Shown: positions 35,151-45,199 of the stretch, in pieces
Numbering within the stretch: the stretch's first letter is position 1
How the letters are laid out: the number at the start of each line of letters is the position of its first letter
Source of the DNA: Chaetoceros tenuissimus
Taxonomy: Eukaryota; Bacillariophyta; Thalassiosirophyceae; Chaetocerotales; Chaetocerotaceae
Direction: 5' to 3'
Length of the DNA stretch: 64,000 nucleotides
Assembly: GCA_021927905.1 (NCBI GenBank)
Contig: BLLK01000082.1
Location: forward strand, 1-64,000
The notes under the pieces: model-generated
What the model was told of the DNA's origin: nothing
What the model saw: only the letters and a program-made list of their open reading frames with translations
Database searches by the model: none
Position numbers and translations under genes: made by a program

Positions 35151-35651
35151 GGAGGATGAATGGATGCATGGATGGACACGATAATCGGGGTAAAGGATCG
35201 GACAACAATCCGATAATAAAATCTCCATGTCAAAATTATGTTTATATATCTGTATATTACATGACGCATTTCAATTTGTACCAGTGCGTACGTACTTGTG
35301 TTGTACCCGCGGGGGTACCAGTGGTACCGTCGGAACTACGTAAGAGGCACTAGAGATCTATCAAACATCTTTTGTATTATGTATGTATCATCTACCCTGT
35401 TCATAGAAATGGGGGGCGAGTGAAAATTTAGGGATGATTGTGAGATGATCTGACACGGATAATTTGTAGCTACTGGTAGATGATTTCATCTCCAGAGATG
35501 GTTGTTGGAGATGGGTGTTGGGAACGAGCCTCATTATCAAGTCTCTTTGGCTAATATTTCTACAAAAAACTTTTTGATTTCAGATGTTCTAAGGTAATCT
35601 AACTATATATGAGTTCTGTTTTTTTTTGTCTTTATTAGCAAAATAAGCTTG
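35151..35651. other. Upstream region of the GT31 gene
   Basis: No gene. It contains the short palindrome GGTACCA-G-TGGTACC at 35314-35328 in a local GC-rich patch. The T-rich last 100 bases before 35652 probably hold the 5' UTR. Confidence 0.4.
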
Positions 35652-36983
35652 ATGTGGAAAAGTGACTTCATTCTGAAAAGACGATTTTCATCAAAAAAAG
35701 AATCGTCAATCCCCAAAAAAAAATTAGCTGCAAATAAAAAAATCATCAGAAAAAAAAAACGATGTAGATTTTCTGTAGCATTTTACTGTTTTTGTTTGTT
35801 TCTTATAACAAATTCACTTGTTTACAATTTGTATGATACAAATTTTGAAATGATGAATGATAGACAAAGAAACAATACTACAATAAAAAAGGAGGTTTTT
35901 GAAAATGAAATAACAGGTGCCAGATTTGCGAACGGATCTTTAGGGCTAATCATTAACCCTTCTGTGAAATTTTTTGAAAATAACAAAATTCTAGAAAGAA
36001 ATTCTTCTTGTTCTGTGAATGATTCGATTGATCCAATTGCATTCAAAGTTTTCAAATTAATACGGTTGGGGGTCATTGAATCAAATAAGGAACTCTTAAA
36101 AAAGAAAAAACTTCAGAACACTTTACCAAAAATATTGTGCATGGTTTACACACACTCTCATGCACATCAAAGGATAAGAGCAATTGTCAATACTTGGGGC
36201 TCTCAATGTGATGGTTTCTTTGCCGCTTCTAACAAAACAGATTTAACAATTAGAGCCATCGATTTAGTTCACAATGGTCCAGAAGCTTATAGTAATATGT
36301 GGCAGAAAGTGAGGTCAATGTGGATGTATGCTCATGACAATTTTTTGAATGATTTCGATTATTTCCACATCTCCGGAGATGATTCCTATGTCGTTATTGA
36401 CAACATGAAAAATTATCTCCAAGGAGAAGAAATTGAACAATTGTTGCAAGGTTATATTGATAATTTTTCAAGACCTTACTTTGAAAAAACTAAGAAGTGG
36501 AAAAATATGAAGAACGGACATAAACGGCCGTTGCTTTTAGGCATACCATTAATAAAAGGTAAAGATATATTCCCACAGGGTGGAGGTGGCTATACTTTGA
36601 ACAGAGAGGCATTGAAACAAATTGGGAAAAAAAATGGACCACTTCAAACATTGCTTGCTGATAAAGTTGATTCGAGAGAAGATGCTTTTATAGCTGCTTT
36701 GTTAGGTGCCGAAGACACATATGTTTCCGATACGAGGGACAAGACAGGTGCTTTTAGGTACATTCCATATCGACCAAAACAAAGAATTAAAGGCAAAGCC
36801 AAGTATCCAAAAAAGTTCAGAATTTCACCTGTTTTATCTGGAATGAATCTTTTTTCAAAAGAAACAGTTGCTTTGCATTTAAGAGATATGGACACTAAGA
36901 ACATACCTATGGATGAGGTAATATATAGAACGCATGATATAATTAATGGTTACTGTGATGCATATATATATCCCAAAAAGTAA
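35652..36983 (+). CDS. GT31 family core-1-like beta-1,3-galactosyltransferase, intronless
   Basis: 443 residues; first ATG at 35652. A very basic cytoplasmic head (residues 1-40, lysine/arginine clusters) is followed by one membrane segment (about 40-60, FSVAFYCFCLFLITNSLVYN), giving a type II Golgi protein. GT31/C1GALT1-type features: ILCMVYTHS near 160, AIVNTWGSQCDGFFAASN near 176, DYFHISGDDSYVVIDNMKNY near 236 (the acidic pair is the metal/UDP-sugar site), GGGGYTLNREAL near 310 and SREDAFIAALLG near 340. C1GALT1 enzymes add galactose in beta-1,3 linkage to O-linked GalNAc; the exact donor and acceptor in this organism are unknown. It is paralogous to the gene at 52180, which has an intron inside the GG-x-GYTL motif that is uninterrupted here. 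AT-rich. Confidence 0.88.
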   Translation: MWKSDFILKRRFSSKKESSIPKKKLAANKKIIRKKKRCRFSVAFYCFCLFLITNSLVYNLYDTNFEMMNDRQRNNTTIKKEVFENEITGARFANGSLGLIINPSVKFFENNKILERNSSCSVNDSIDPIAFKVFKLIRLGVIESNKELLKKKKLQNTLPKILCMVYTHSHAHQRIRAIVNTWGSQCDGFFAASNKTDLTIRAIDLVHNGPEAYSNMWQKVRSMWMYAHDNFLNDFDYFHISGDDSYVVIDNMKNYLQGEEIEQLLQGYIDNFSRPYFEKTKKWKNMKNGHKRPLLLGIPLIKGKDIFPQGGGGYTLNREALKQIGKKNGPLQTLLADKVDSREDAFIAALLGAEDTYVSDTRDKTGAFRYIPYRPKQRIKGKAKYPKKFRISPVLSGMNLFSKETVALHLRDMDTKNIPMDEVIYRTHDIINGYCDAYIYPKK

Positions 36984-37039
36984 TAATTAATTTAATAGGA
37001 GTAAATTTAGTTCTCTATACACAGTTTTAGGCTTATTCT

Positions 37040-37720
37040 AGTTTTCACAACTTACAAAATGCCAATGTTTTAATCCATGGAATTTGCTTTGAGACATCTA
37101 TCCGTGATGAATAGGTTGGACACTAACACTACTCATGTTTGTCATGGAGACAATTATGTTTGGCATCTGAAGGAGAAGCTTCGCACAAGTGAAATGTTGC
37201 TCTGACTAAGAGTCATCTTCAATACCAGTACTTGAACTGAATAAGAAAGACAAGATCCATCCACATAGTGGTACCAAAGTTTGGACTTCAAAGTTTGGTG
37301 GCTTGTCTAATTGCTGCTCTTCCTTTTGCATTGAATGCAGTTCTTGACACTGGTTCTTCTCATCAAAACTTTAATGATGAATCTGTTTTCATTGGAGATA
37401 TTGCTCCAGTTCAAGGAGTCACTTTGCAAGGGATTGGAGGACAGATCTTTACTCATGGAGTTTGAATTGTGAAGCTTTGAATGACAGATAATAATAATGA
37501 TTTGGTGGACTTGGTGATTCATAAAGTATTGTATGTTCCTGAATTGCCAATGAATCTCATTAGCCCTCAGAAATTTGGAACACAGAGTGGTGATACTGGA
37601 ATTGAACCATTCATTTACACTGAAGGTCCAATTACTTTGTTTGGATGGAACAAGCAAGTAATGAAGACTGTGCACATAGACCTGCTTTTGATTTGCCTCT
37701 TCTCTTCTTGAAGGATGTCA
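37040..37720 (+). mobile_element. Copia-type relic (plus): short gag end and protease region
   Basis: 37268-37465 and 37481-37711 carry a Copia protease: VLDTGSSHQNFNDESVFIGD near 37342, then a later block with HKVLYVPELPMNLISPQKFG near 37522. Upstream bases look like worn gag. It is opposite in orientation to, and abuts, the minus-strand Copia relics to the right. A few breaks. Confidence 0.65.
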
Positions 37721-37729
37721 TCAGCCATG

Positions 37730-40700
37730 CTTGCCTTAGCATCATTGCATCGGAAAGATTCTCCTAACTCATTAGAGCAAACGTTAGTAGAAATCAAGCG
37801 ATGTTGACACTGAGGAATATAAATGCATGGGACTATAAAACATCAAAAGGTACCTTGGGAATCTTGAAGAAACTAGCGAACCAGTCCTTCTCCTTTGATT
37901 GGGATCTTGTTATCAAGGGCTTCTACAGAATCATCCTTGACATATTGACTGACTGTAGGAGAGAACTTTATGAAGTCAGTACGGTATCCAGTGACTGAGA
38001 TGGTGGCTCCTCTATCCCAGATCACATTAAAATTAGAACATGACGATTCCCAATCTTGAGAAAAATTTCTAATTTGATTGCTAAGAAGCTTGATAGTATC
38101 AGGAGTCCTGAGATCGGCTATTAGCGAATAGGCTGCTGCAGAAACAGAAGTTGAAGGAACAGTGAAAGCCTGAGGTTTGTCATGAACGGCTGTAAATGGA
38201 GCAGTAGTATCAGGATCAGCAGTGGAATTTGTGTGAATTATGGTAGATACTTCTTTATCTGGCACATGATACTGTGCAGGGAAGTCTTGAGGACGCAACA
38301 TTGTTTGACCATTGCGTAGGTACTTGTTCATGTGTTCCTGTGATGATGTCAGACCCATTGAAGGACCATGGCAGTAGTAGCAGCGAAAAGGAACATCATG
38401 AGTAGCCTGACGTACCCTTTCTGGAGTGAAAGCTCAGTGAAATACGTTACTAGGCTTTTCTTCCTTGGGATTGCGGCAGTTACGCATAGAATGGAAACTT
38501 GCAGCAGCTTGATTGACATTGACAAATCTGTCACTTAAGTGTCAACGGTAACGTCTAGCTCTTACAGTGTTGAACCGACGGGTGATGACGACGGCCAGAC
38601 CAGACGGAGTAGTTCTGTTTCCCTCTCAACCTAGGATTCCAACCTAAGTTAGATAGACGCATAAGGAATTTGTCTAGTTTGGACTTGCGATGATGTTGGA
38701 CCTGCTGAATATGTCTATGATCACTATGCTTGCATTTGTATGAAGGAAGAGTGGAAGAAGGTCCAGCAAAGCACAAGAGCAGCAAAGTAATGAGCCAAAG
38801 GGAAGGTGCCAGAAATGTTTGCAAAGGAAGTTGAGTACAATCACGCAGGACTTGTGAAATGGAAAAGGCAATGGATGATGCACATGCAAATGCTTGAGTT
38901 GAAAATTTTAGCACTGAGTTGTAAACAGCATTGAAGGCTGCAACAGTTGAAACAGTGTTTACTGACAGAGTGGCTAGGGACATAGTGCTCATGATGGAGT
39001 AAAATGACTGAACGATGGCACCAATGGCAGAGAAGTGGAACATCTGTTGGCGGGTGAGGTCAGTACGTAGCATGAGTACCATGGATGTGAACCATATGAG
39101 AAGCCCAAGTAGTAGGCTGAAGTATGAGTTCTCTACACTGAAGAATGGTGTAGATTGAGAATCCTGAAGGGGGACAGAGATATTCCAGATGTTAACTGAA
39201 GTACCAGGGGTAGCAGATGTAAAGGCTGCTGCATAAGAGACACGTGACCTTCTCGCAGATTGAGCAGATGTGCGACTGTAGTTGGCAACGTGCTTCGCAG
39301 TTGGATGAACATTCCCATGAGTGGTGGACCATGACCCACATGTAGTACACCAGTAGTAGGTACGGCCATTGTGTTCCTTGAAGTGTTCCTGGCCTTCGCG
39401 AGGAGCTATTTTCTTCCAAGAGGAATGTGGAACGTTCCTCATCAGCTGATGGGAAGGTGTCTGCTGTGTCTGAGTGGAAGGTGCAGAGGAAGCAGATGGA
39501 GCAGATGGGCTTCGCTGAGAAGGCTGGAATTTGGAACGATTGTTCCTGCGACTTTTGTACTTGTTTTTGGGACATTTCAGAGAATTAGCAAAATGATCTT
39601 TGGCACCACACTTGTGACAAGCTCGGTCATTATTCTTCATCGCTGCCAGAAGGGCCTTTACAAGATCAGTCTTGGCCTGGTCAATCCCACTAGTAGTGGC
39701 AGGAGTTGAAACAGGAGTGCCTGAAAGGAAGGAAGATGGGACAGCTGCCGGATCTGGCAGTACGAGTTTGTGCGGGCTCCACATTTTGTCCTTTTTACAC
39801 AACAAATACTGATTCTCTAGCACAGTAAAGATAGACTTGAAGTCTAGAGGATCTCGCAGATGTTCTACAAAGTCAGTACACTTCTTTGTGAAAGTAGGGT
39901 CTATTCCATTGGTGTGTTGAGACAAACGAGTGAGCATGGTACGGAGATCATGGATCTTAAACTGCTTTCCTTGATAGAGAGCAGTGATAGGAATTTTAGC
40001 AGCCTTTAAGTACTCTTTGATGTTAATGCCAGGGTACTTTCTTGTGTCCATTTGTTTGAGAAGAGAGCACTGATCATCGAAAAATGTGGTTCTTGCAGGC
40101 ATCTGCTCTCGCAGAAAGAGAATGAAGACTTCTACGAAGGTAGTGTCTACCTCAATATCATCTTGGAGAGATCGAGTAATGTCAGTTGGAATAGAGGCAA
40201 GGAAAGCATCCTGAAGATGATTGGAGTTCAACCAATCCCCATCATCATAACATAAACTATTTAACTTTGTGATTTTTAGATATTGTGTCTCTCTACCATT
40301 AAGAAATGTATACAAATCTAAGACCAAAAACATTTCCACTGAAGCATCAATGGTACCTTTGTCAAGGTCTACCTTGTCTTCACGAGGCAGATAGGTGATC
40401 GTGTCAAGTCCTCTCTGCACAGAGCAGATCTTGGCATCCTTGACAAAAGCACTAAGGTGATCGAATTTCTTGTAGCTGGAATTGAACTTCGCTGCAAGAT
40501 ATTCGATGTTCTTTGTATCTTTCTCCCTTATGAAAGAACGGACTTGAAGCATGTTGTACTTTGAGAAAGACACTAGTGCATCACAAGAAGCGTTTGGAAC
40601 GCCTCCTGAGAGCATGGAATCTCCTAAGAGACGGCTCATCTTGTAGAGAGGAGCAAGCGGAGGATCCTGCTTGGCATCCTTGACAAAAGCACTAAGGTGA

Positions 40701-41042
40701 TCGAATTTCTTGTAGCTGGAATTGAACTTCGCTGCAAGATATTTGATGTTCTTTGTATCTTTCTCCCTTTTGAAAGAACGGACTTGAAGCATGTTGTACT
40801 TTGAGAAAGACACTAGTGCATCACAAGAAGTGTTTGGAACGCCTCCTGAGAGCATGGAATCTCCTAAGAGATGGCTCATCTTGTAGAGAGGAGCAAGCGG
40901 AGGATCCTGGCTCATGGACGAGGCAGCTGCAGTAGATCCTGCTGCTTGAGGAGGGTTGTTTGATTCTGTATCAGACATGTCTTGATGGAGAGATCGATAA
41001 ACCGAAGCAACCACGTTAGAATTCACATGATGAGGAATTTTT
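37730..41042 (-). mobile_element. Copia-type LTR relic (minus): long Gag with two zinc-binding clusters and hydrophobic segments, then protease
   Basis: The Gag frame 41026-38555 is 823 residues and open throughout. It has a duplicated 80-residue N-terminal block, a central Gag domain, a zinc knuckle CHKCGAKDHFANSLKC (about 39620-39570), a second cluster (WCTTCGSWSTTHG, about 39350-39310), then a run of hydrophobic segments (about 39120-38760, including FSLLLGLLIWFTSMVLML). The protease region lies at 38358-37873 (VIWDRGATISVTGYRTDF). Integrase and polymerase are missing. Large reading frame, but the element as a whole is broken. Confidence 0.72.
40431..40910 (-). repeat. Tandem duplication of a 240-bp block inside Copia gag
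   Basis: 40431-40670 and 40671-40910 are head-to-tail copies differing at only a few positions by eye. The unit is exactly 80 codons, so the frame is kept. Confidence 0.9.
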
Positions 41043-41765
41043 CAAAAGTCGAGCTACAAACAAGGCACCATAGATTCCAGTAGCCTTGACAAATTGTTGA
41101 ACTAGAACCTCACTAGTAGAAACAAGCCACAAGCAACACAAGCAAGGAAGACAATAGATCCAATGAGTACAGTCCAAATCACCAAGTGCCACTTCAAAGT
41201 AAATCTCAGGACTAGCTACCAACAAGATAGGATTGGTAACGGTCCACAAAGCAATGTAAAGCGAAGTCTGTAGTCCCTTTTTTACAGCTTCAAAATATGA
41301 ATTGAAATAAACAGTGCAGGCAATAAGCCGAGTACACTGTGACATGTAAAGATATGCAAATGAAAGAGGCTCCCCAAGCAAATCATAACCCCAAAATGCT
41401 TGCATTGGAGCATGGCTGAACCAGGTTGACAACCATTGACGTCAGAATCAGCCAATGCTGCTCTCAAGTTTGTTACAACATCATTGGTTTCTGAAGCAAC
41501 AGTACCAGGAGCAGATGGAGTAGGAGTATTGTTTGCAAGATTTGCACGATTATGATTTCCTCCTCTTCCTCCATCACCTCTTCCACCTCCTCCACCACAA
41601 GGACCTTGGCGATGCTGAGAACCATGATGTTCATCAGTGAAGTGCTTGCTTCCACCATTTGTCCAGCGACCCTTGATTGTATTACCAGATCCATCGGACA
41701 AGTTGCGCTTCACACACTTTCCACACCAATGCACAGTCTCATTTCCAACCTTCTTTGTCCAGCGT
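41016..41765 (-). mobile_element. Copia-type relic (minus): Gag zinc cluster and hydrophobic region
   Basis: The frame at 41734-41282 starts with a Cys/His cluster (HWCGKCVKRNLSDG ... HFTDEHHGSQH) and a glycine/arginine-rich run. The frame at 41432-41016 is mainly hydrophobic segments (AYLYMSQCTRLIACTVYF; WIYCLPCLCCLWLVS). The layout (zinc cluster, then hydrophobic region) is the same as in the neighbouring Gag at 38555-41026. It is a fragment with at least one break. Both pieces lie next to a shared 26-bp direct repeat (41018-41043 and 41763-41788). Confidence 0.55.
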
Positions 41766-42289
41766 TAGAATTCACTTGATGAGGAATTTATTTTCACACA
41801 AACAGAGACTCTAGGCCTACGAGAAGCTGCGTGTTGCTAGTATTAGAGCGGAGGGAACAGCACCAATCAAATGCTGTACGCTGTCCGCGTATGAGTTGTA
41901 TAATATAGATAAGAAGCTAACTAAGAGAACAAGTTAGATTCAGAGTGTATGTTGATTGTGAGCTTATAGTTAGTTGACTACTGTTTGAGTTCCTCAGAGC
42001 TTGGTTGAAGTCCAGGTGTCAAGTAATCAGACTCTGGCATCTCGAGAGAATCAGCCAATGAGAAATAAATGCTTGACACTTTCTTTGAACTTTCAATTCG
42101 AGCTCTGCCATTGGACAGAGTACGTATAAGAAGTATGTACTCGTGTATAAGCTTTACTGAGGAGCTTGTAGAGCAATGTTTTGTAGTTAGATGATCTAAC
42201 TAATAAATCAATGATATGTAAATTTGTTGAATGTAGTTTTGTGACAAATGACTTGATGGCATCACTAGAGAATGTAACAGCGACGCTAG
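41766..42289. other. Probable LTR and leader remains of the surrounding Copia relics
   Basis: No coding signal. Contains TGTCAAG-type ends (for example minus strand from 42081) that resemble the start of the LTR at 44955-45119, but no clear pair. Part of it may be the 3' LTR of the Copia relic at 42504-43229. Confidence 0.35.
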
Positions 42290-43441
42290 GAAAGCTTTCA
42301 GGCCATTTATTGATTGATGTGACATCAAATATTGAACATTGACGCGTGTCATTGGTGGGTAATATATAGATATGAATATTATGTAAGTGTGAACAAAGAG
42401 GTTGATGATTAGAGTGCCCTTTTACAGTTAGCTTAGCGATTGTTAAGAAAGTCAAGTCCAACTCTCCCTCCAATGCTAAACTAATTGTCATGGGCGCAAT
42501 GAGTCACCAGCCTTGTACTAGCTTGCAAATGCGGACAAAGTCTTTCTCTGGAAGATTCTTGGTAAGGTAGTCAGCTTCTTGAGATTCTGTTGGACAGTAG
42601 ATTACGGAAATGTCGCGGTTGCGAACATGTTCCCAGAAGAAGTGGTATCTGGCTAAGTAGAATCGAGTTCGACTAGTGATCCGTTGCTCTGTTGCAAGAC
42701 ATAGAGCAGACTGATTGTCTTCATGGACAGTGGTTAGAATGGAGTCAGGATTAGTGAATTCTGGCACATTCAAGGAGAGACACATCTCTTTGAGAAGAGT
42801 GCGTACTGGAATAAGGGCTCGCATAGCTTGACTAAAAGCATAGTACTCTGCTTCAGCGGTGCTGAGACAGATGCAGTCCATAAGTTGAGATTTCCAGATA
42901 AGAGGATATCCACAGAACTTAATGATGTAATCAGCACAAGAGCGAACTGAAGAAGTCATGTCCGGTGGATCTATGTTATACAATCCGCAGAAGTTTGCAT
43001 CTACAAAGCAATCTAGAGATAGTTTCTTAGGTACTCGAAAAATAGTTCCATTGTTGATGGTTCCTTTCAAGTATCGAATTATTCTTTTTACAGCTGATAA
43101 TTGGGATTGTTTAGGAGTGTGAGTAAAGCGAGCAACTTGTGATACAGCTACGGTAATGTCTGGTTGTGTGTTATTGCTCAAATAGAGGACCATACCTACG
43201 ACGCTTGGATAAATCCATGGCTCTGACATAGGAACTCCCTCTTGGTCAAATCCCTAAGTCTTTGTTTAAGGCTGAAAGCTTTTAGACCATTTATTGATTG
43301 ATGTGATGTCGAATATTGAACATTGATGTGTGTCATTGGTGGGAAATATATAGATATGAATATTATGTAAGTGCGAACAAAGAGGTTGATGATTAGAGTG
43401 CCCTTTTACAGTTAGCTTAGGGATTGTTAAGAAAGTCAAGT
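42290..43441 (-). mobile_element. Copia-type relic (minus): reverse-transcriptase end and RNase H between two 170-bp direct repeats
   Basis: The frame 43229-42504 (241 residues) is the C-terminal part of reverse transcriptase plus RNase H: SVVGMVLYLSNNTQPDI, then VDANFCGLYN, STAEAEYYAFSQA and HEDNQSALCLA, ending near QEADYLTKNLPEKDFV. A purine-rich GGAGGGAGAG just after it resembles a polypurine tract. Sequences at about 42290-42469 and 43266-43441 are direct repeats (about 93% by eye) that could be LTR pieces. The rest of the element is missing; within the surviving frame I see no break. Confidence 0.72.
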
Positions 43442-43448
43442 CCGACTT

Positions 43449-45119
43449 TCAGCGATTTGGATTGGACTGAACTTTAGTACAAGCATCTGCAGATGACAGA
43501 ACAATGTCAGGATCCTTGCGATTGTTATCCTGATTACAATTGTTTTGATTCTGGTTCCTATCCTTGTTTGGACATTCACGAAGCCAGTGATCCCCACCAC
43601 AACTGTGACATGGACCCTTCTTTTTCCCAGACTCTTTACCCAGAAATCCGTGATTACCTGGACCTTGCTCTTCAACTGCAGGGATCCAGTCTTTCTTGTA
43701 GATCTTGTAAGTATCAGTGGCAACATTAAGGACATCCATCCACTCAAGACTTGTTCCAGTACGATGTGCAAAGGTAGAAAAGTGATTTGCATTAGTCTTC
43801 AAGATTCTGTTTACTGACAAATCAATCTCTAGCTTTGCAAAAGTGCCATTGAACTTCTTGCAACTGGAAGTTTGAAAGATCTGAATCAAGTGAGTCATGA
43901 AGTCAGTAGGCATTCTAAAGTTACCAGCATCAACAACTCGATAGATACGTTCAAAGTTGACATGAAGTTCATACACAATGGTATGTACATCTTCATTCTC
44001 ATAATCAGTAACTTTAAGATTCTTCATAAACTCCCACAAGTCGTTCAATGCTTCTCTTGAGTTCTTAAGAAGATGGCTGATCAACAGTACAAAGATGACT
44101 GGACCTCCATAAGCCCCAGGATGGTTCTTCATTACTGTCTCCTTTTCCTTTAACAAATATTCCTTCATTGTTGTGGAGCATGCTTTTAAAATGATCTCCT
44201 TGGACCAGCTTCGTTCTCTAGTCCATTCAGTTTCTTGGATATTACGGTCGATCCATGCTACAGAATCATACATCTTTTCTTGATTTTCAAGTACAGCAAG
44301 AGCATCCAGATTGTCAAAGAGATCAAGCTGAAGCTGATCCTGATTGTTCTTCCAACCAAGATCAGGGTTCAACATAGGCATCGATTCAATCCAGCTATTT
44401 AAATCATACTTCTTAAGATGCTACAATACAGCCTGATTCAACCTGCGCATCGAAGCTGTAGCCTTGAAATATTCCTTGGCTAGATCATTACTTTTCTTCT
44501 GATTGTGAGAGATCTTCTCATATACATAATCAAAAGGCTGCTCAATACTATTTCTCATGATATCGTCTAGGTCCTTGTCATCTAAATTCTTCCTCTGGGA
44601 TCTTGTGAGACTTGTAAAATCCGCTGAAATAGCAGATGGATCTAGTGGAATATTACGGATGTTTGGGCTACTGAAACCACTCATGGTTGAAACTAGTTGT
44701 GTTTCTCACAAATTTATGTGTTATAGGACGTTTGGTTGCTGTTCCTCTTGCTAAAACAATGCTTTTCTTGGTCTTGATCTGGCCAAATTAGCTGATGTTT
44801 GTTCTTCACTCTGTAGTGCTATTTGATTTTTTTCTAAGTCTATTCTCTGGACCTACAAGCTAGTTGATGTGATTGATTTCACTATTTGATGTTGATGTTG
44901 ATAATTCACTCTTGGTTATTCAATAGAAACAACGTTGTATTCGGGCTCATAACCTGACAGCTGCAGAAGGAGTTGTTTTGATTGAATCAGTTGATGATTG
45001 TATTGATAGATAGATTGTAACAGTAAATCCCTTTATTACTATTAGTTGTTTTGAATTATAGATAGATGTAAAGTTGAGAGATCCTCCATCTCTCTCTCTC
45101 AAGCACGGAGTGCTTGACA
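43449..45119 (-). mobile_element. Copia-type relic (minus): 5' LTR, half-tRNA primer site, Gag with zinc knuckle
   Basis: LTR at 45119-44955 (about 165 bp, starts TGTCAAGCACTCC, ends GCTGTCA), directly followed by GGTTATGAGCCCGA (44954-44941), the initiator-tRNA-Met half-type primer site. Gag runs from 44684 to 43449 with one break, and ends with the zinc knuckle CHSCGGDHWLREC near 43590-43555. The element stops just after Gag where the neighbouring relic begins. It appears to sit against, or be inserted into, the RNase H end of the Copia relic to the right. Confidence 0.7.
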
Positions 45120-45199
45120 CCAAACCAATCATCGAAAGCAATGGATCCCAGCAATCCTTGTTCTTACTGACGACGTACAGATGCTCAAGAAAGTCATTT

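Noticed and set aside
45061-45110. TCTCTCTCTC run as a meaningful microsatellite
   Set aside because: Only about five units long; it is part of the LTR at 44955-45119.
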